Source: an uncultured Rubellimicrobium sp.
GTDB taxonomy: Bacteria > Pseudomonadota > Alphaproteobacteria > Rhodobacterales > Rhodobacteraceae
Length of the DNA: 6,337 nucleotides
Assembly: GCA_902805995.1 (NCBI GenBank)
Contig: CADCUU010000134.1
Location: forward strand, 1-6,337
Direction: 5' to 3'
In this document: one piece after another, positions 1-6,150 of the stretch
Numbering within the stretch: the first letter of the stretch is position 1
Layout of the letters: every line of letters starts with the position of its first letter
The notes under the pieces: generated by a model
The model's database searches: none
What the model was told of the DNA's origin: nothing
The model's input: only the letters and a program-made list of their open reading frames with translations
Translations under genes and position numbers: made by a program

Positions 1-172
1 AAGCTTCGGCGCTTGCATAGGCCTCCTGCCGCGTGACGCTCCAATAGCGAAGCTCCTCGAGCGGGATTGGAACGTTGGTCACTGCGCAGATCACATGGTC
101 GCCCGGCGCGATGAGCCGGAAGGTGCCGTCCATGTAGTGGAGCCTCGCAGTCCTGCCTTTGGACATCAGCAT
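1..172 (-). CDS. DUF2093 domain-containing protein, C-terminus cut by window edge
   Basis: The visible 57 codons encode a short protein that begins MLMSKGRTARLHY. It carries the pattern I associate with the DUF2093 family: a GDHVICAVTNVPIPLEELRY segment, then WSVTRQEAY at about residues 45-53. The family is small and has no known biochemical function. A lone cysteine lies at residue 34, and no membrane segment or signal peptide is visible. The gene starts 18 bases after the xseA stop on the same strand, so it is probably co-transcribed with xseA. No strong Shine-Dalgarno sequence is visible in the AT-rich gap, so translational coupling to xseA is possible. An alternative start is the second ATG (position 166, residue 3). 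The 3' end lies beyond position 1, so the full length is unknown. The family assignment is from recognition of the sequence pattern; no function is claimed. Confidence 0.82.
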   Translation of the reverse strand, partial: MLMSKGRTARLHYMDGTFRLIAPGDHVICAVTNVPIPLEELRYWSVTRQEAYASAEA

Positions 173-190
173 CGTTCAAATCACTTTTCG

Positions 191-1573
191 TTACAAAAGC
201 TTCGGGTGATCACTCTTGGGCGCTCGATAGGTTCCCCGGCGGGGACGCTCAAGCCCCTCCTGAGTGGTCGCGTCCACCCGGCCGTCGGCGAAGATCAGCC
301 GCACCCGGCCCGCACTGCGGGCGGCGGCGGCGGCGATCAGGGTCTTTCCGCCCTCGTCCTCGATCCGGGCGTAGCCGCGCTCCAGCGGCTTGTTGGGATG
401 GGCAAGCTCGGCGATCCGCCAGATGCTCTGAAGCCGCTCCCGCGCGCGCCGCTCCGCTCCCACCAGCAGCCCCGGTCTCAGCCCGCCCGACGCGCGGCCG
501 AGGTCGCCCCTCGCCCGGTCGAGACGGCCCCTGAGAGCGCGTGGAAGGCGTTCGGCAAGCTCGTCCAGCCGCTGCTGCTGGGGCGCGAGCAGGGCCTCTC
601 GCTGCGGCCAGCGCCGAAGCGTCGATTCCAGTTGCTCGCCCGCCCGCTCAAGCGCGCGCACCGCGCATCGCTCGGTACGGTGGCCGAGCTCGCGAAGCTG
701 GCCGAGAAGGTCGCTTCGCACCGGAACCGCCATCTCGGCCGCCGCCGTTGGAGTCGGCGCTCGGACGTCCGCCGCGAAGTCGCACAGCGAGGTGTCCGTC
801 TCGTGGCCGACCGCGGAAATGATCGGGATCTCGGACGCCGCGACTGCACGGACCACCTCTTCCTCGTTGAAGGCCCACAGGTCCTCGATCGAGCCTCCGC
901 CGCGGGCGACGATCAACAAATCGGGGCGTTTGACCGGTCCGCCGGCCTGGATCGAGTTGAAGCCCCGCACCGCAGCCGCGATCTGGGCGGCCGCCCCCTC
1001 GCCCTGGACGGGGACCGGCCAGACCAGCACGTGGCACGGGCAGCGGTCGGCGAGGCGGTGGAGGATGTCGCGGATCACCGCTCCGGTAGGGGACGTGACC
1101 ACTCCGATCGTGGTCGGGCTGAACGGAAGCGGCCGCTTGCGCTCGGCGTCGAACAGTCCCTCAGCCGCAAGCGCCCGGCGGCGCTTGTCGAGCAGCGCCA
1201 TCAAGGCTCCCTGGCCCGCAAGCTCGAGCCGGTCGATGACGATCTGATAGCGCGAGCGGCCGGGATAGGTGGTGAGCTTGCCGGTCGCCACCACCTCCGC
1301 GCCGTCCTCGGGCCGGAACCGGAGCGCGCCCGCGACTGCCTTCCAAAGCACCCCGTCGATCACCGCCTTGTCGTCCTTGAGGCACAGATAGCAGTGCCCC
1401 GATGCTGCGCGCTTCCAGCCGCTGATCTCGCCCCGAACCCGGACATGGCCGAAGGCGTCCTCGACGCTCCGCTTCAGTGCCATCGACAATTCCGACACAG
1501 TCTGAGCGGGCGCGTTGTCGCCCGGCGTATCGGTTGCTAACAGCCCTTCAAGCCTCGGAGGGGAATCGTCCAT
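191..1573 (-). CDS. xseA: Exodeoxyribonuclease VII large subunit
   Basis: This 460-residue protein matches the usual length of XseA (about 450 residues in E. coli). With the small subunit XseB, it forms a cytoplasmic nuclease that degrades single-stranded DNA to short oligonucleotides during repair. Visible domains: an N-terminal OB-fold at about residues 25-120, with VSELS (26-30), VRGEISGWK (46-54) and [14 protein letters not shown] (97-110); then the catalytic Exonuc_VII_L domain with [14 protein letters not shown] (157-170), [16 protein letters not shown] (223-238), [14 protein letters not shown] (253-266) and [10 protein letters not shown] (271-280). A long Arg/Glu/Leu-rich, probably coiled-coil stretch follows at about 285-385, then the C-terminal LERGYARI segment (397-404). 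The start at 1573 keeps the whole OB-fold and has an AGGA a few bases upstream. The open frame extends further, but only antisense to purD, so longer starts are unlikely. A start at M31 would remove the conserved VSELS. No xseB is present in the window. The gene is divergent from purD, with overlapping start codons. Confidence 0.96.
   Translation of the reverse strand: MDDSPPRLEGLLATDTPGDNAPAQTVSELSMALKRSVEDAFGHVRVRGEISGWKRAASGHCYLCLKDDKAVIDGVLWKAVAGALRFRPEDGAEVVATGKLTTYPGRSRYQIVIDRLELAGQGALMALLDKRRRALAAEGLFDAERKRPLPFSPTTIGVVTSPTGAVIRDILHRLADRCPCHVLVWPVPVQGEGAAAQIAAAVRGFNSIQAGGPVKRPDLLIVARGGGSIEDLWAFNEEEVVRAVAASEIPIISAVGHETDTSLCDFAADVRAPTPTAAAEMAVPVRSDLLGQLRELGHRTERCAVRALERAGEQLESTLRRWPQREALLAPQQQRLDELAERLPRALRGRLDRARGDLGRASGGLRPGLLVGAERRARERLQSIWRIAELAHPNKPLERGYARIEDEGGKTLIAAAAARSAGRVRLIFADGRVDATTQEGLERPRRGTYRAPKSDHPKLL
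1515..1543 (+). promoter_or_regulatory. Candidate purD promoter inside the xseA coding region
   Basis: TTGTCG at 1515-1520 and TAACAG at 1538-1543 are separated by 17 bases, resembling a housekeeping -35/-10 pair, though the -10 match is poor (about half of the consensus). Transcription would begin near 1550, just before the purD Shine-Dalgarno at 1557. Because purD has no upstream intergenic DNA, its promoter must lie in xseA or further upstream, which is the main support for this call. It is an inference from spacing and position only. Confidence 0.25.
1557..1563 (+). promoter_or_regulatory. Ribosome binding site of purD, embedded in the xseA coding sequence
   Basis: GGAGGGG sits 8 bases before the ATG at 1572, an ideal Shine-Dalgarno position. 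It fixes the purD start and rules out the longer in-frame start at 1515. On the other strand the same bases encode residues of the XseA N-terminus (the PPR at about residues 5-7). Confidence 0.8.
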
Positions 1574-2822
1574 GAATGTCCTGTTGCTTGGGTCGGGGGC
1601 ACGCGAACATGCGCTTGCATGGAAGCTCGCGCAATCGCCGAAGCTGGGCAAGCTGTTCGCCGCGCCGGGAAACCCCGGCATCGCGCAACATGCCCGGCTC
1701 GTCCAGATCGACCCCGCCGACCACCGGGGAACGGTCGACTTCTGCCTGAAAAACTCGGTCGAGCTGATCGTCATCGGCCCGGAGGCTCCGCTGGTGGACG
1801 GGCTTGCCGACAATCTGCGCACCATGGGCTTCTGCGTGTTCGGGCCGAACAAGGTGCCTGCACAGCTCGAAGGCTCGAAGGGCTTCACCAAGGACCTGTG
1901 CGCACGCCACAAGATCCCGACCGCCCGCTACTCCAAGGCATCGGACAAGCTTGGCGCCGAAGCCGCGCTGGAAGATTTCGGCCTTCCGGTGGTGATCAAG
2001 GCGGACGGACTTGCGGCGGGCAAGGGCGTGGTCATCGCTCAGACCCCCGAAGAAGCCCAGGGTGCCCTGGAGGCGCTGTTCGCCCGCGGCAAGGCCGACG
2101 TAGTGATCGAGGAGTTTCTGGAAGGGGAGGAAGTCTCCTTCTTCGCCCTCACAGACGGCACCGCGATCGTTCCGTTCGGGTCCGCTCAGGACCATAAGCG
2201 GGTCGGCGACGGCGACACTGGGCCAAACACCGGCGGAATGGGAGCCTACAGCCCGGCCTCAATCCTAACAGCCGAGCTTGAGCGGCGGGTGATTGACGAG
2301 ATCGTGGCTCCCACCGTGAGGGCGCTCGCCAAGCAGGGGCATCCTTATTCCGGGATCCTGTATGCGGGGTTGATGCTGACCGCCGACGGGCCGAAACTGA
2401 TCGAATACAACGCCCGCTTTGGCGACCCCGAATGCCAGGTGCTGATGATGCGGCTCGAGAACGACCTTCTCGACCTGATGTGCTCCGCGGCCAAGGGCAA
2501 TCTTGCGGAGTCGGAGCCGCCGCGCTTTTCGGACGAGGCGGCCCTTACCGTGGTGATGGCGGCGAACGGCTATCCCGGCACTCCGGAAAGAGGCGGCGCG
2601 CTGGCGGGCATTGAGGAAGCGGAGCAGCTTGGAGCGAGGGTGTTCCAGGCCGGCACCGCGGAGTCGGACGGCAAGCTGGTCGCAGACGGCGGCCGGGTGC
2701 TCGCGGTCACCGCCTCCGGAAAGACCTTGAAGGCCGCTCAGGAGGCGGCCTACGCGGCGGTCGACCTGATCGACTTCCCGACCGGCTTCTACAGGCGCGA
2801 CATCGGCTGGCGTGCGCTCTGA
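1572..2822 (+). CDS. purD: Phosphoribosylamine--glycine ligase (GAR synthetase)
   Basis: PurD catalyses the second step of de novo purine synthesis: phosphoribosylamine plus glycine plus ATP gives glycinamide ribonucleotide, ADP and phosphate. The 416-residue product is close to the usual length (about 420-430). Visible landmarks: N-terminal [19 protein letters not shown] (1-19); APGNPGIA (31-38); [14 protein letters not shown] (67-80); the ATP-grasp region with GSKGFTKDL (101-109), [14 protein letters not shown] (141-154) and [13 protein letters not shown] (178-190); [19 protein letters not shown] (206-228); the GARS signature RFGDPECQ (282-289); and a C-terminal domain ending [13 protein letters not shown]. 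No key residue appears lost. The start is fixed by a strong Shine-Dalgarno at 1557-1563. The ATG overlaps the divergent xseA ATG, so purD regulatory DNA lies inside xseA. Two small genes follow on the same strand without an intrinsic terminator between them, suggesting a shared transcript. Confidence 0.98.
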   Translation: MNVLLLGSGAREHALAWKLAQSPKLGKLFAAPGNPGIAQHARLVQIDPADHRGTVDFCLKNSVELIVIGPEAPLVDGLADNLRTMGFCVFGPNKVPAQLEGSKGFTKDLCARHKIPTARYSKASDKLGAEAALEDFGLPVVIKADGLAAGKGVVIAQTPEEAQGALEALFARGKADVVIEEFLEGEEVSFFALTDGTAIVPFGSAQDHKRVGDGDTGPNTGGMGAYSPASILTAELERRVIDEIVAPTVRALAKQGHPYSGILYAGLMLTADGPKLIEYNARFGDPECQVLMMRLENDLLDLMCSAAKGNLAESEPPRFSDEAALTVVMAANGYPGTPERGGALAGIEEAEQLGARVFQAGTAESDGKLVADGGRVLAVTASGKTLKAAQEAAYAAVDLIDFPTGFYRRDIGWRAL

Positions 2823-2890
2823 GCGGCGGCCGGTGGACAGGGCCGCGGCAGGAGATATGCTTGGCGAGGCCGCAACTCAGGAGACCAGCA

Positions 2891-3319
2891 ATGTCCCCAG
2901 CGCTTAAGTTTTTCGCCGGTCTCGTCGCCGTCGCGGCCATGGGATGGGTTCACCACGGCGTCCTCGGCAATGGAGAGCGGCTGGTCGGCCACCTCGAAGC
3001 GGAGGCCAAGAAGGTGGTGGCGGCGACCGAGGTTGCCGGAGTCGACGTCCGTCTCGGCCGCGATCCGCTGACCAGGCTCGCCACCTTTTCCGGCAAGGCG
3101 GACGCGTTCCAGCGCGAAGGGCAGGGGGAGCTGAAGGGTCTCAACGAGCGGGTGCGCGAAGTTCCGGGCATCTCCGGCGTTCGCTGGGCCGACGAGCCGG
3201 GGAAGACTGCCATTCCGCTCTTCCTCGAAGTGCTTCTTCAGCTGATCGCGGCCTATTTGGTTGGCGTCGGCCTCGCCCGGCTCCTGTTCGGCCGGCGCAA
3301 GCGCGAAGGCTTCTACTGA
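2891..3319 (+). CDS. Small membrane protein of unknown function with a BON-like segment
   Basis: I do not recognise a named gene. The 142-residue product has an N-terminal hydrophobic helix (about residues 4-22, FFAGLVAVAAMGWV). A soluble middle follows, then a second hydrophobic helix (about 107-133, containing LFLEVLLQLIAAYLVGVGLA) and a short basic tail, RRKREGFY. The middle, about 35-101, reads as alternating strand and helix: VAGVDVRLGRDPLTRLATFSG, then an Arg/Glu-rich helix, then VREVPGISGVRW (88-99). This resembles BON-domain organisation (strand, helix, 'vpGVs.V' strand), but the match is by eye and weak. The topology would place the middle in the periplasm. Both codons flanking the protein are well defined: AGGAGA at 2879-2884 lies 6 bases before the ATG, which excludes the TTG at 2861. 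The gene starts 68 bases after purD and ends 31 bases before the next gene, so the three could be co-transcribed. No function can be assigned. Confidence 0.8.
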   Translation: MSPALKFFAGLVAVAAMGWVHHGVLGNGERLVGHLEAEAKKVVAATEVAGVDVRLGRDPLTRLATFSGKADAFQREGQGELKGLNERVREVPGISGVRWADEPGKTAIPLFLEVLLQLIAAYLVGVGLARLLFGRRKREGFY

Positions 3320-3350
3320 TCTCACCTGAAAACAAGGATTCAACCCGCCG

Positions 3351-3911
3351 ATGAGAACCGTTTTCGACGCAAATATGGTCCCGATCGTCATCGCCCTTCT
3401 GGTCGGGCTTCTGATAGGCTGGTGGATGTTCAGGCGCGCCCGCGCGGGGAGTGCCAAGGACCTGGGCGAACGGCGGAACGAGGACCCGCTCGAAGCTCCG
3501 CCGCTCGCTCCGCGCATCGAGGAGGACCGGCCCATTCGGTCTGGAGTCGACGGCGGAGAACCGAACGGCCTGGTCTCCTCAGGCGCCGCTGCGGCAAGCG
3601 ACGTGGCGGGGCAGGTGCTTGGAGTTCAGGTCCATGACGAGCTTCCGGGCGCTGACGGCCCTCCCGACAATTTGGAGATCATGAAGGGCGTCGGACCCAA
3701 GCTGGTCGCTCGGCTGCACGAGAACGGGATCGTCCGGTTCGAGCAGATCGCCAGGCTCAGCGACAACGAGGTATCCATCCTCGACGAGAAGATGGGGCCG
3801 TTCAAGGGGCGGCTCCGGAGGGACCGGATCGTCGAACAGGCGAATTACCTCGCGCGCGGCGACAAAGACGGCTTCGAAGCGCAGTTCGGAAAGCTTGGAA
3901 GCGGCCTCTAG
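3351..3911 (+). CDS. Membrane-anchored protein with C-terminal helix-hairpin-helix domain
   Basis: The 186-residue product has three parts. One strong transmembrane helix (about residues 10-27, containing VPIVIALLVGLLIGWWMF) is followed by RRARAG, which suggests a cytoplasmic C-terminus. Next is a Pro/Glu/Gly/Ala-rich, probably disordered linker (about 31-104). The C-terminal domain (about 106-168) has NLEIMKGVGPKLVARLHENG, then VRFEQIARLSDNEVSILDEK and FKGRLRRDRIVEQANYLA. The KGVGPKL core is the helix-hairpin-helix signature seen in non-specific DNA-binding modules. The 'FKGR..RD.IV.QA..LA' tail is typical of the HhH proteins annotated in alphaproteobacteria as NADH-ubiquinone-chain-E-like, L21-like or hypothetical. 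No catalytic motif is visible. AAGGA at 3334-3338 lies 12 bases before the ATG; M9 is a weaker alternative start. Its TAG stop interlocks with that of the convergent CNNM gene. The function is unknown; DNA binding is inferred from the fold only. Confidence 0.85.
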   Translation: MRTVFDANMVPIVIALLVGLLIGWWMFRRARAGSAKDLGERRNEDPLEAPPLAPRIEEDRPIRSGVDGGEPNGLVSSGAAAASDVAGQVLGVQVHDELPGADGPPDNLEIMKGVGPKLVARLHENGIVRFEQIARLSDNEVSILDEKMGPFKGRLRRDRIVEQANYLARGDKDGFEAQFGKLGSGL

Positions 3912-5239
3912 GCGCGCCGCTTCCTGGGCGGGGGCGAGGCGATCAGCTTGTCGATCTTGCGCCCGTCCATGTCGACCACCTCGAACTGCCAGCCATTATG
4001 GACGAAGCGCTCGCCGGTCGCCGGCAAGTGCTTCAGCACATGGAGGGCGAACCCCGCGACCGTCGCATAGTCACGGTCCTCGGGCAAATTGAAGCCGAGC
4101 TTGTCGAACAGCGTGTCGGCGGCAAGCGAGCCCGAGACGAGGAAGCTCCCGTCCTCGCGCTCGACGAGCGGCGGATCGCTGTCCCCGTCGCGATCCGATG
4201 CGAAATTGCCGGCCATCGCCGCAAGCATGTCGCCCGGGGTCAGAAGCCCGTCGAAATGGCCGTATTCGTCGTGAACGAAGGCCATCGGAACCTCCGCCGA
4301 GCGGAGCACCGCGAGCGCGTCCATCGCGTCCATCTGGTCCGGGACGACGGGAGCCTCCAGAACCAGGTCCCTGAGGTTCAGCGGCCGGCCCTCGATCTGG
4401 GCGGCGACGATGTCCCTCAGCTGCACGACCCCGATCAGCTTGTCGACCGACCCCTCGGCGACGGGCAGCCGGCTATGCGACGTCTCCAGCAGCCGCTGGC
4501 GAATTTCCTCCGGCGTGGAATCGGCGTCGAGCCAGTCCACCTCCGTCCTTGGGGTCATTACTTCGCGAGTTGGCCGGTCGGCGAGGCGAACCACGCCCGA
4601 GATGATGGCGCGCTCGCTTTCCTCGAGCACTCCCGCCTGGTGCGCTTCGGCGACGACCAGGTGAAGCTCCTCGGCGGTTACCCTGTTCTGCGTCTCCCGC
4701 TGCATTCGAAGCAGGCGGAAGATGAGCGCGCTGGTCTTGTCCAGAAGCCAGACCAGCGGAGCGGTGGCCCTTGCCAGCCACAGCATCGGCTTGGCCATAA
4801 AGACTGCGATGGCTTCCGGCGCCCGAAGCGCGAATTGCTTGGGTACGAGTTCGCCGACGATCAGCGAGGCGTAGGTCGTCAGAACGATCACCAGCGCGAA
4901 GCCGAGCGTGCGCGCGGTGCCTGGATCGACACCCATGAGCTGAAGCCTGTCGGCCACCGGCCCGCCAAGGCTTGCACCCGAATAGGCGCCGGCGAGGATT
5001 CCGATCATCGTGATCCCGATCTGCACCGTGGACAGGAACCGCGAGGGGTCGGCGGCGAGGTCAAGCGCGGTCTGGGCTCCCGCCCGTCCGGCCTTCGCCA
5101 TAGCCTTCAGCCGAGCCTCGCGCGCGGAGACGATGGCAAGCTCCGACATCGCGAAGACGCCGTTGAGCAGGATCAGAAACGCGATGATCGCGAGGTCGAA
5201 CCAGGGGAAAGCTGCAAGGGTGGGGGGTGCGGGCGACAT
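3908..5239 (-). CDS. CNNM/DUF21-CBS-CorC_HlyC family membrane protein ('hemolysin family')
   Basis: This 443-residue protein has the complete three-part architecture of the CorC/HlyC/MpfA group. The CNNM (DUF21) membrane domain spans about residues 12-205, with hydrophobic helices near 14-31, 69-90, 112-130 and 145-172. It includes the family hallmarks LNGVFAMSELAIVSARE (25-41), STVQIGITMIGILAGAY (70-86) and VGELVPKQFALR (128-139). Paired CBS domains follow at about 222-345, starting with REVMTPRTEVDWLD (225-238) and SHSRLPV (254-260), with DEYGHFDGLLTPGDML (324-339) in the second. A CorC_HlyC domain at about 357-435 holds DYATVAGFALHVL (390-402). Family members bind ATP at the CBS pair and are linked to Mg2+ or Co2+ efflux and homeostasis; the old 'hemolysin' name is not good evidence of toxin activity. 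GGGAGGG at 5248-5254 lies 8 bases before the ATG. The gene is divergent from the lipoprotein gene and convergent with, and overlapping, the HhH gene by 4 bases. No symbol is given because several paralogues are usual. Confidence 0.94.
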   Translation of the reverse strand: MSPAPPTLAAFPWFDLAIIAFLILLNGVFAMSELAIVSAREARLKAMAKAGRAGAQTALDLAADPSRFLSTVQIGITMIGILAGAYSGASLGGPVADRLQLMGVDPGTARTLGFALVIVLTTYASLIVGELVPKQFALRAPEAIAVFMAKPMLWLARATAPLVWLLDKTSALIFRLLRMQRETQNRVTAEELHLVVAEAHQAGVLEESERAIISGVVRLADRPTREVMTPRTEVDWLDADSTPEEIRQRLLETSHSRLPVAEGSVDKLIGVVQLRDIVAAQIEGRPLNLRDLVLEAPVVPDQMDAMDALAVLRSAEVPMAFVHDEYGHFDGLLTPGDMLAAMAGNFASDRDGDSDPPLVEREDGSFLVSGSLAADTLFDKLGFNLPEDRDYATVAGFALHVLKHLPATGERFVHNGWQFEVVDMDGRKIDKLIASPPPRKRRA

Positions 5240-5314
5240 GGTCTGCGCCCTCCCTTTAGCCGCTATTCTTTCAGCGCGGCAACCGAATCATCAGTCGCAG
5301 TTCAGACCGGATGT

Positions 5315-5340
5315 GGAACAGGTAGCCCATACGAGCGGTT
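5315..5340 (+). promoter_or_regulatory. Candidate EcfG (general stress response) promoter for the lipoprotein gene
   Basis: GGAAC at 5315-5319, a 17-base spacer, and GGTT at 5337-5340 resemble the alphaproteobacterial EcfG/SigT consensus GGAAC-N16/17-CGTT, with one mismatch in the -10. Transcription would start near 5347-5350. That leaves a leader of about 35 bases containing the AAAGGA ribosome site before the ATG at 5384, a sensible arrangement. It lies in the only sizeable intergenic region of the window (5240-5383), where a promoter is expected for both divergent genes. I see no comparably good promoter for the leftward CNNM gene. The call is by motif and position only; GGAAC alone is common by chance. 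Confidence 0.4.
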
Positions 5341-5383
5341 GGGGTATGGTCAGTTAGACCCGCGAAACGGGAAAGGAATAAAC

Positions 5384-6052
5384 ATGTCTGTATCAAAGCG
5401 TAGCTCGGGGGTAGCCTTCGGGGCCGCCCTTCTCGCCACCACGGCGGCTTGCGTCACCGACCCGAATACCGGCCAGCGCCGGGTGGACCAGAGGGTCATC
5501 GGCGGAGTGCTCGGCACCGCCGGCGGCTATCTTCTTGGCGACCTCCTCGGCGGCCGACGCGACCGGACGGAAAGGATCGTCGGAGCGGGCATCGGAGCCA
5601 TCGCCGGCGCAGCGGTCGGCGACTATATGGAGAGGCAGCGCCGCGAGCTTGAACGCCGCACCGCCGGAACCGGCGTCGTGGTCGAGCAGCAGGGGGACGA
5701 GCTCCTCCTCACCGCACCGGCCGGCATCACCTTCCCGGTGAACAGCGCCGCGATCCAGCCTCAGTTCCAAACGACGCTGGACCAGGTGGCGCAGACGATG
5801 AACGCTTATCCGTCCACTTTGATCGACGTTTACGGCCACACGGACCCGTCGGGCGGAGACCGGATCAACATCCCGCTGTCGCAGCAGCGTGCCCAGGCGG
5901 TTGCGAGCTACCTGATCTCGCGCGGAGTGAACCCCGCCCGGATCATGACGCAGGGCTTCGGCTCGAGCCGGCCGGTCGCCGACAACAGCACCGAGGCTGG
6001 GCGGGCCCAGAACCGGCGCGTCGAGATTCGGATCGCCCCCGCGACCCGCTAA
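5384..6052 (+). CDS. YiaD-like OmpA-family lipoprotein with glycine zipper
   Basis: The 222-residue product resembles E. coli YiaD in length and order. A lipoprotein signal peptide (KR at residues 5-6, hydrophobic core 9-20) ends at the probable lipidated Cys23 in LLATTAAC; Thr at -3 is less usual than Leu. Then comes TDPNTGQRR, a glycine-zipper region (about 37-80, VIGGVLGTAGGYLLGDLLGG and IVGAGIGAIAGAAVGDY), a charged helix (82-92), and an OmpA C-terminal peptidoglycan-binding domain (about 105-218). The OmpA domain has DVYGHTDPSGG (148-158) with Asp154, LSQQRAQAV (165-173) with Arg169, and AGRAQNRRVEIRI (205-217). Asp154 and Arg169 match the residues that bind diaminopimelate in OmpA-like domains. 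The likely role is tethering the outer membrane to peptidoglycan. AAAGGA at 5372-5377 lies 6 bases before the ATG and fixes this start, although the frame stays open far upstream to 3998, antisense to the CNNM gene. A candidate stress promoter lies upstream, and a terminator follows. Confidence 0.95.
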   Translation: MSVSKRSSGVAFGAALLATTAACVTDPNTGQRRVDQRVIGGVLGTAGGYLLGDLLGGRRDRTERIVGAGIGAIAGAAVGDYMERQRRELERRTAGTGVVVEQQGDELLLTAPAGITFPVNSAAIQPQFQTTLDQVAQTMNAYPSTLIDVYGHTDPSGGDRINIPLSQQRAQAVASYLISRGVNPARIMTQGFGSSRPVADNSTEAGRAQNRRVEIRIAPATR

Positions 6053-6066
6053 TCGGAAGCTTCCGA
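6053..6066. repeat. 14-base perfect palindrome just after the lipoprotein stop codon
   Basis: TCGGAAGCTTCCGA is identical to its reverse complement and starts immediately after the TAA at 6050-6052. Having no loop, it is a poor RNA hairpin, and it is separate from the terminator stem at 6074. A protein-binding site is possible. A palindrome of this length is expected by chance roughly once in a few windows of this size. Confidence 0.5.
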
Positions 6067-6073
6067 CCTGAGG

Positions 6074-6102
6074 AGGGCGCCGGCGAACCCGGCGCCCTTT
6101 TT
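6074..6102 (+). terminator. Rho-independent terminator of the lipoprotein gene
   Basis: AGGGCGCCGG (6074-6083) and CCGGCGCCCT (6089-6098) form a perfect 10-base-pair GC-rich stem with a 5-base loop (CGAAC), followed by TTTTT at 6098-6102. It lies 22 bases after the stop codon of the lipoprotein gene and separates it from the TonB gene. This is the clearest intrinsic terminator in the window. Confidence 0.93.
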
Positions 6103-6150
6103 CGTGCGTTTCTAAGGGGTCTGGAGGGCGAGTACTCGTCCCTGCGTAGA

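Noticed and set aside
1..6. AAGCTT at the very start of the window and several more copies inside
   Set aside because: They are scattered single hexamers in coding and intergenic sequence with no shared flanks or spacing, so no repeat family is supported.
95..1540. 481-codon open frame on the plus strand opposite xseA
   Set aside because: It is in codon register with xseA on the other strand, so stops appear only where xseA uses TTA, CTA or TCA. It ends exactly at the TTA for Leu12 of XseA. The product is Arg/Pro/Ala/His-rich with no recognisable domain, and it also runs over the DUF2093 gene.
1574..1912. Upstream extension of the xseA frame to 1912
   Set aside because: It lies entirely antisense to well-conserved purD codons and adds 113 residues with no family resemblance. 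The ATG at 1573 gives the normal XseA length.
1548..2195. Minus-strand open frame of 215 codons opposite purD
   Set aside because: A shadow of purD in a GC-rich genome, with no domain, no ribosome site and no neighbour logic.
2826..2846. GCGGCC/GGCCGC inverted repeat (6-base stem, 9-base loop) after purD
   Set aside because: It is short, has no following T-run, and such GC palindromes are common here, so I do not call it a terminator.
2789..3535. Minus-strand open frame of 248 codons opposite the purD end and the small membrane genes
   Set aside because: It overlaps three better-supported plus-strand genes that have ribosome sites and membrane helices. Its own product has no recognisable feature.
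5281..5304. Leftward EcfG-like motif for the CNNM gene (TGAAC-N15-GGTT on the minus strand)
   Set aside because: It has a mismatch in the -35, a mismatch in the -10 and a spacer one to two bases too short.
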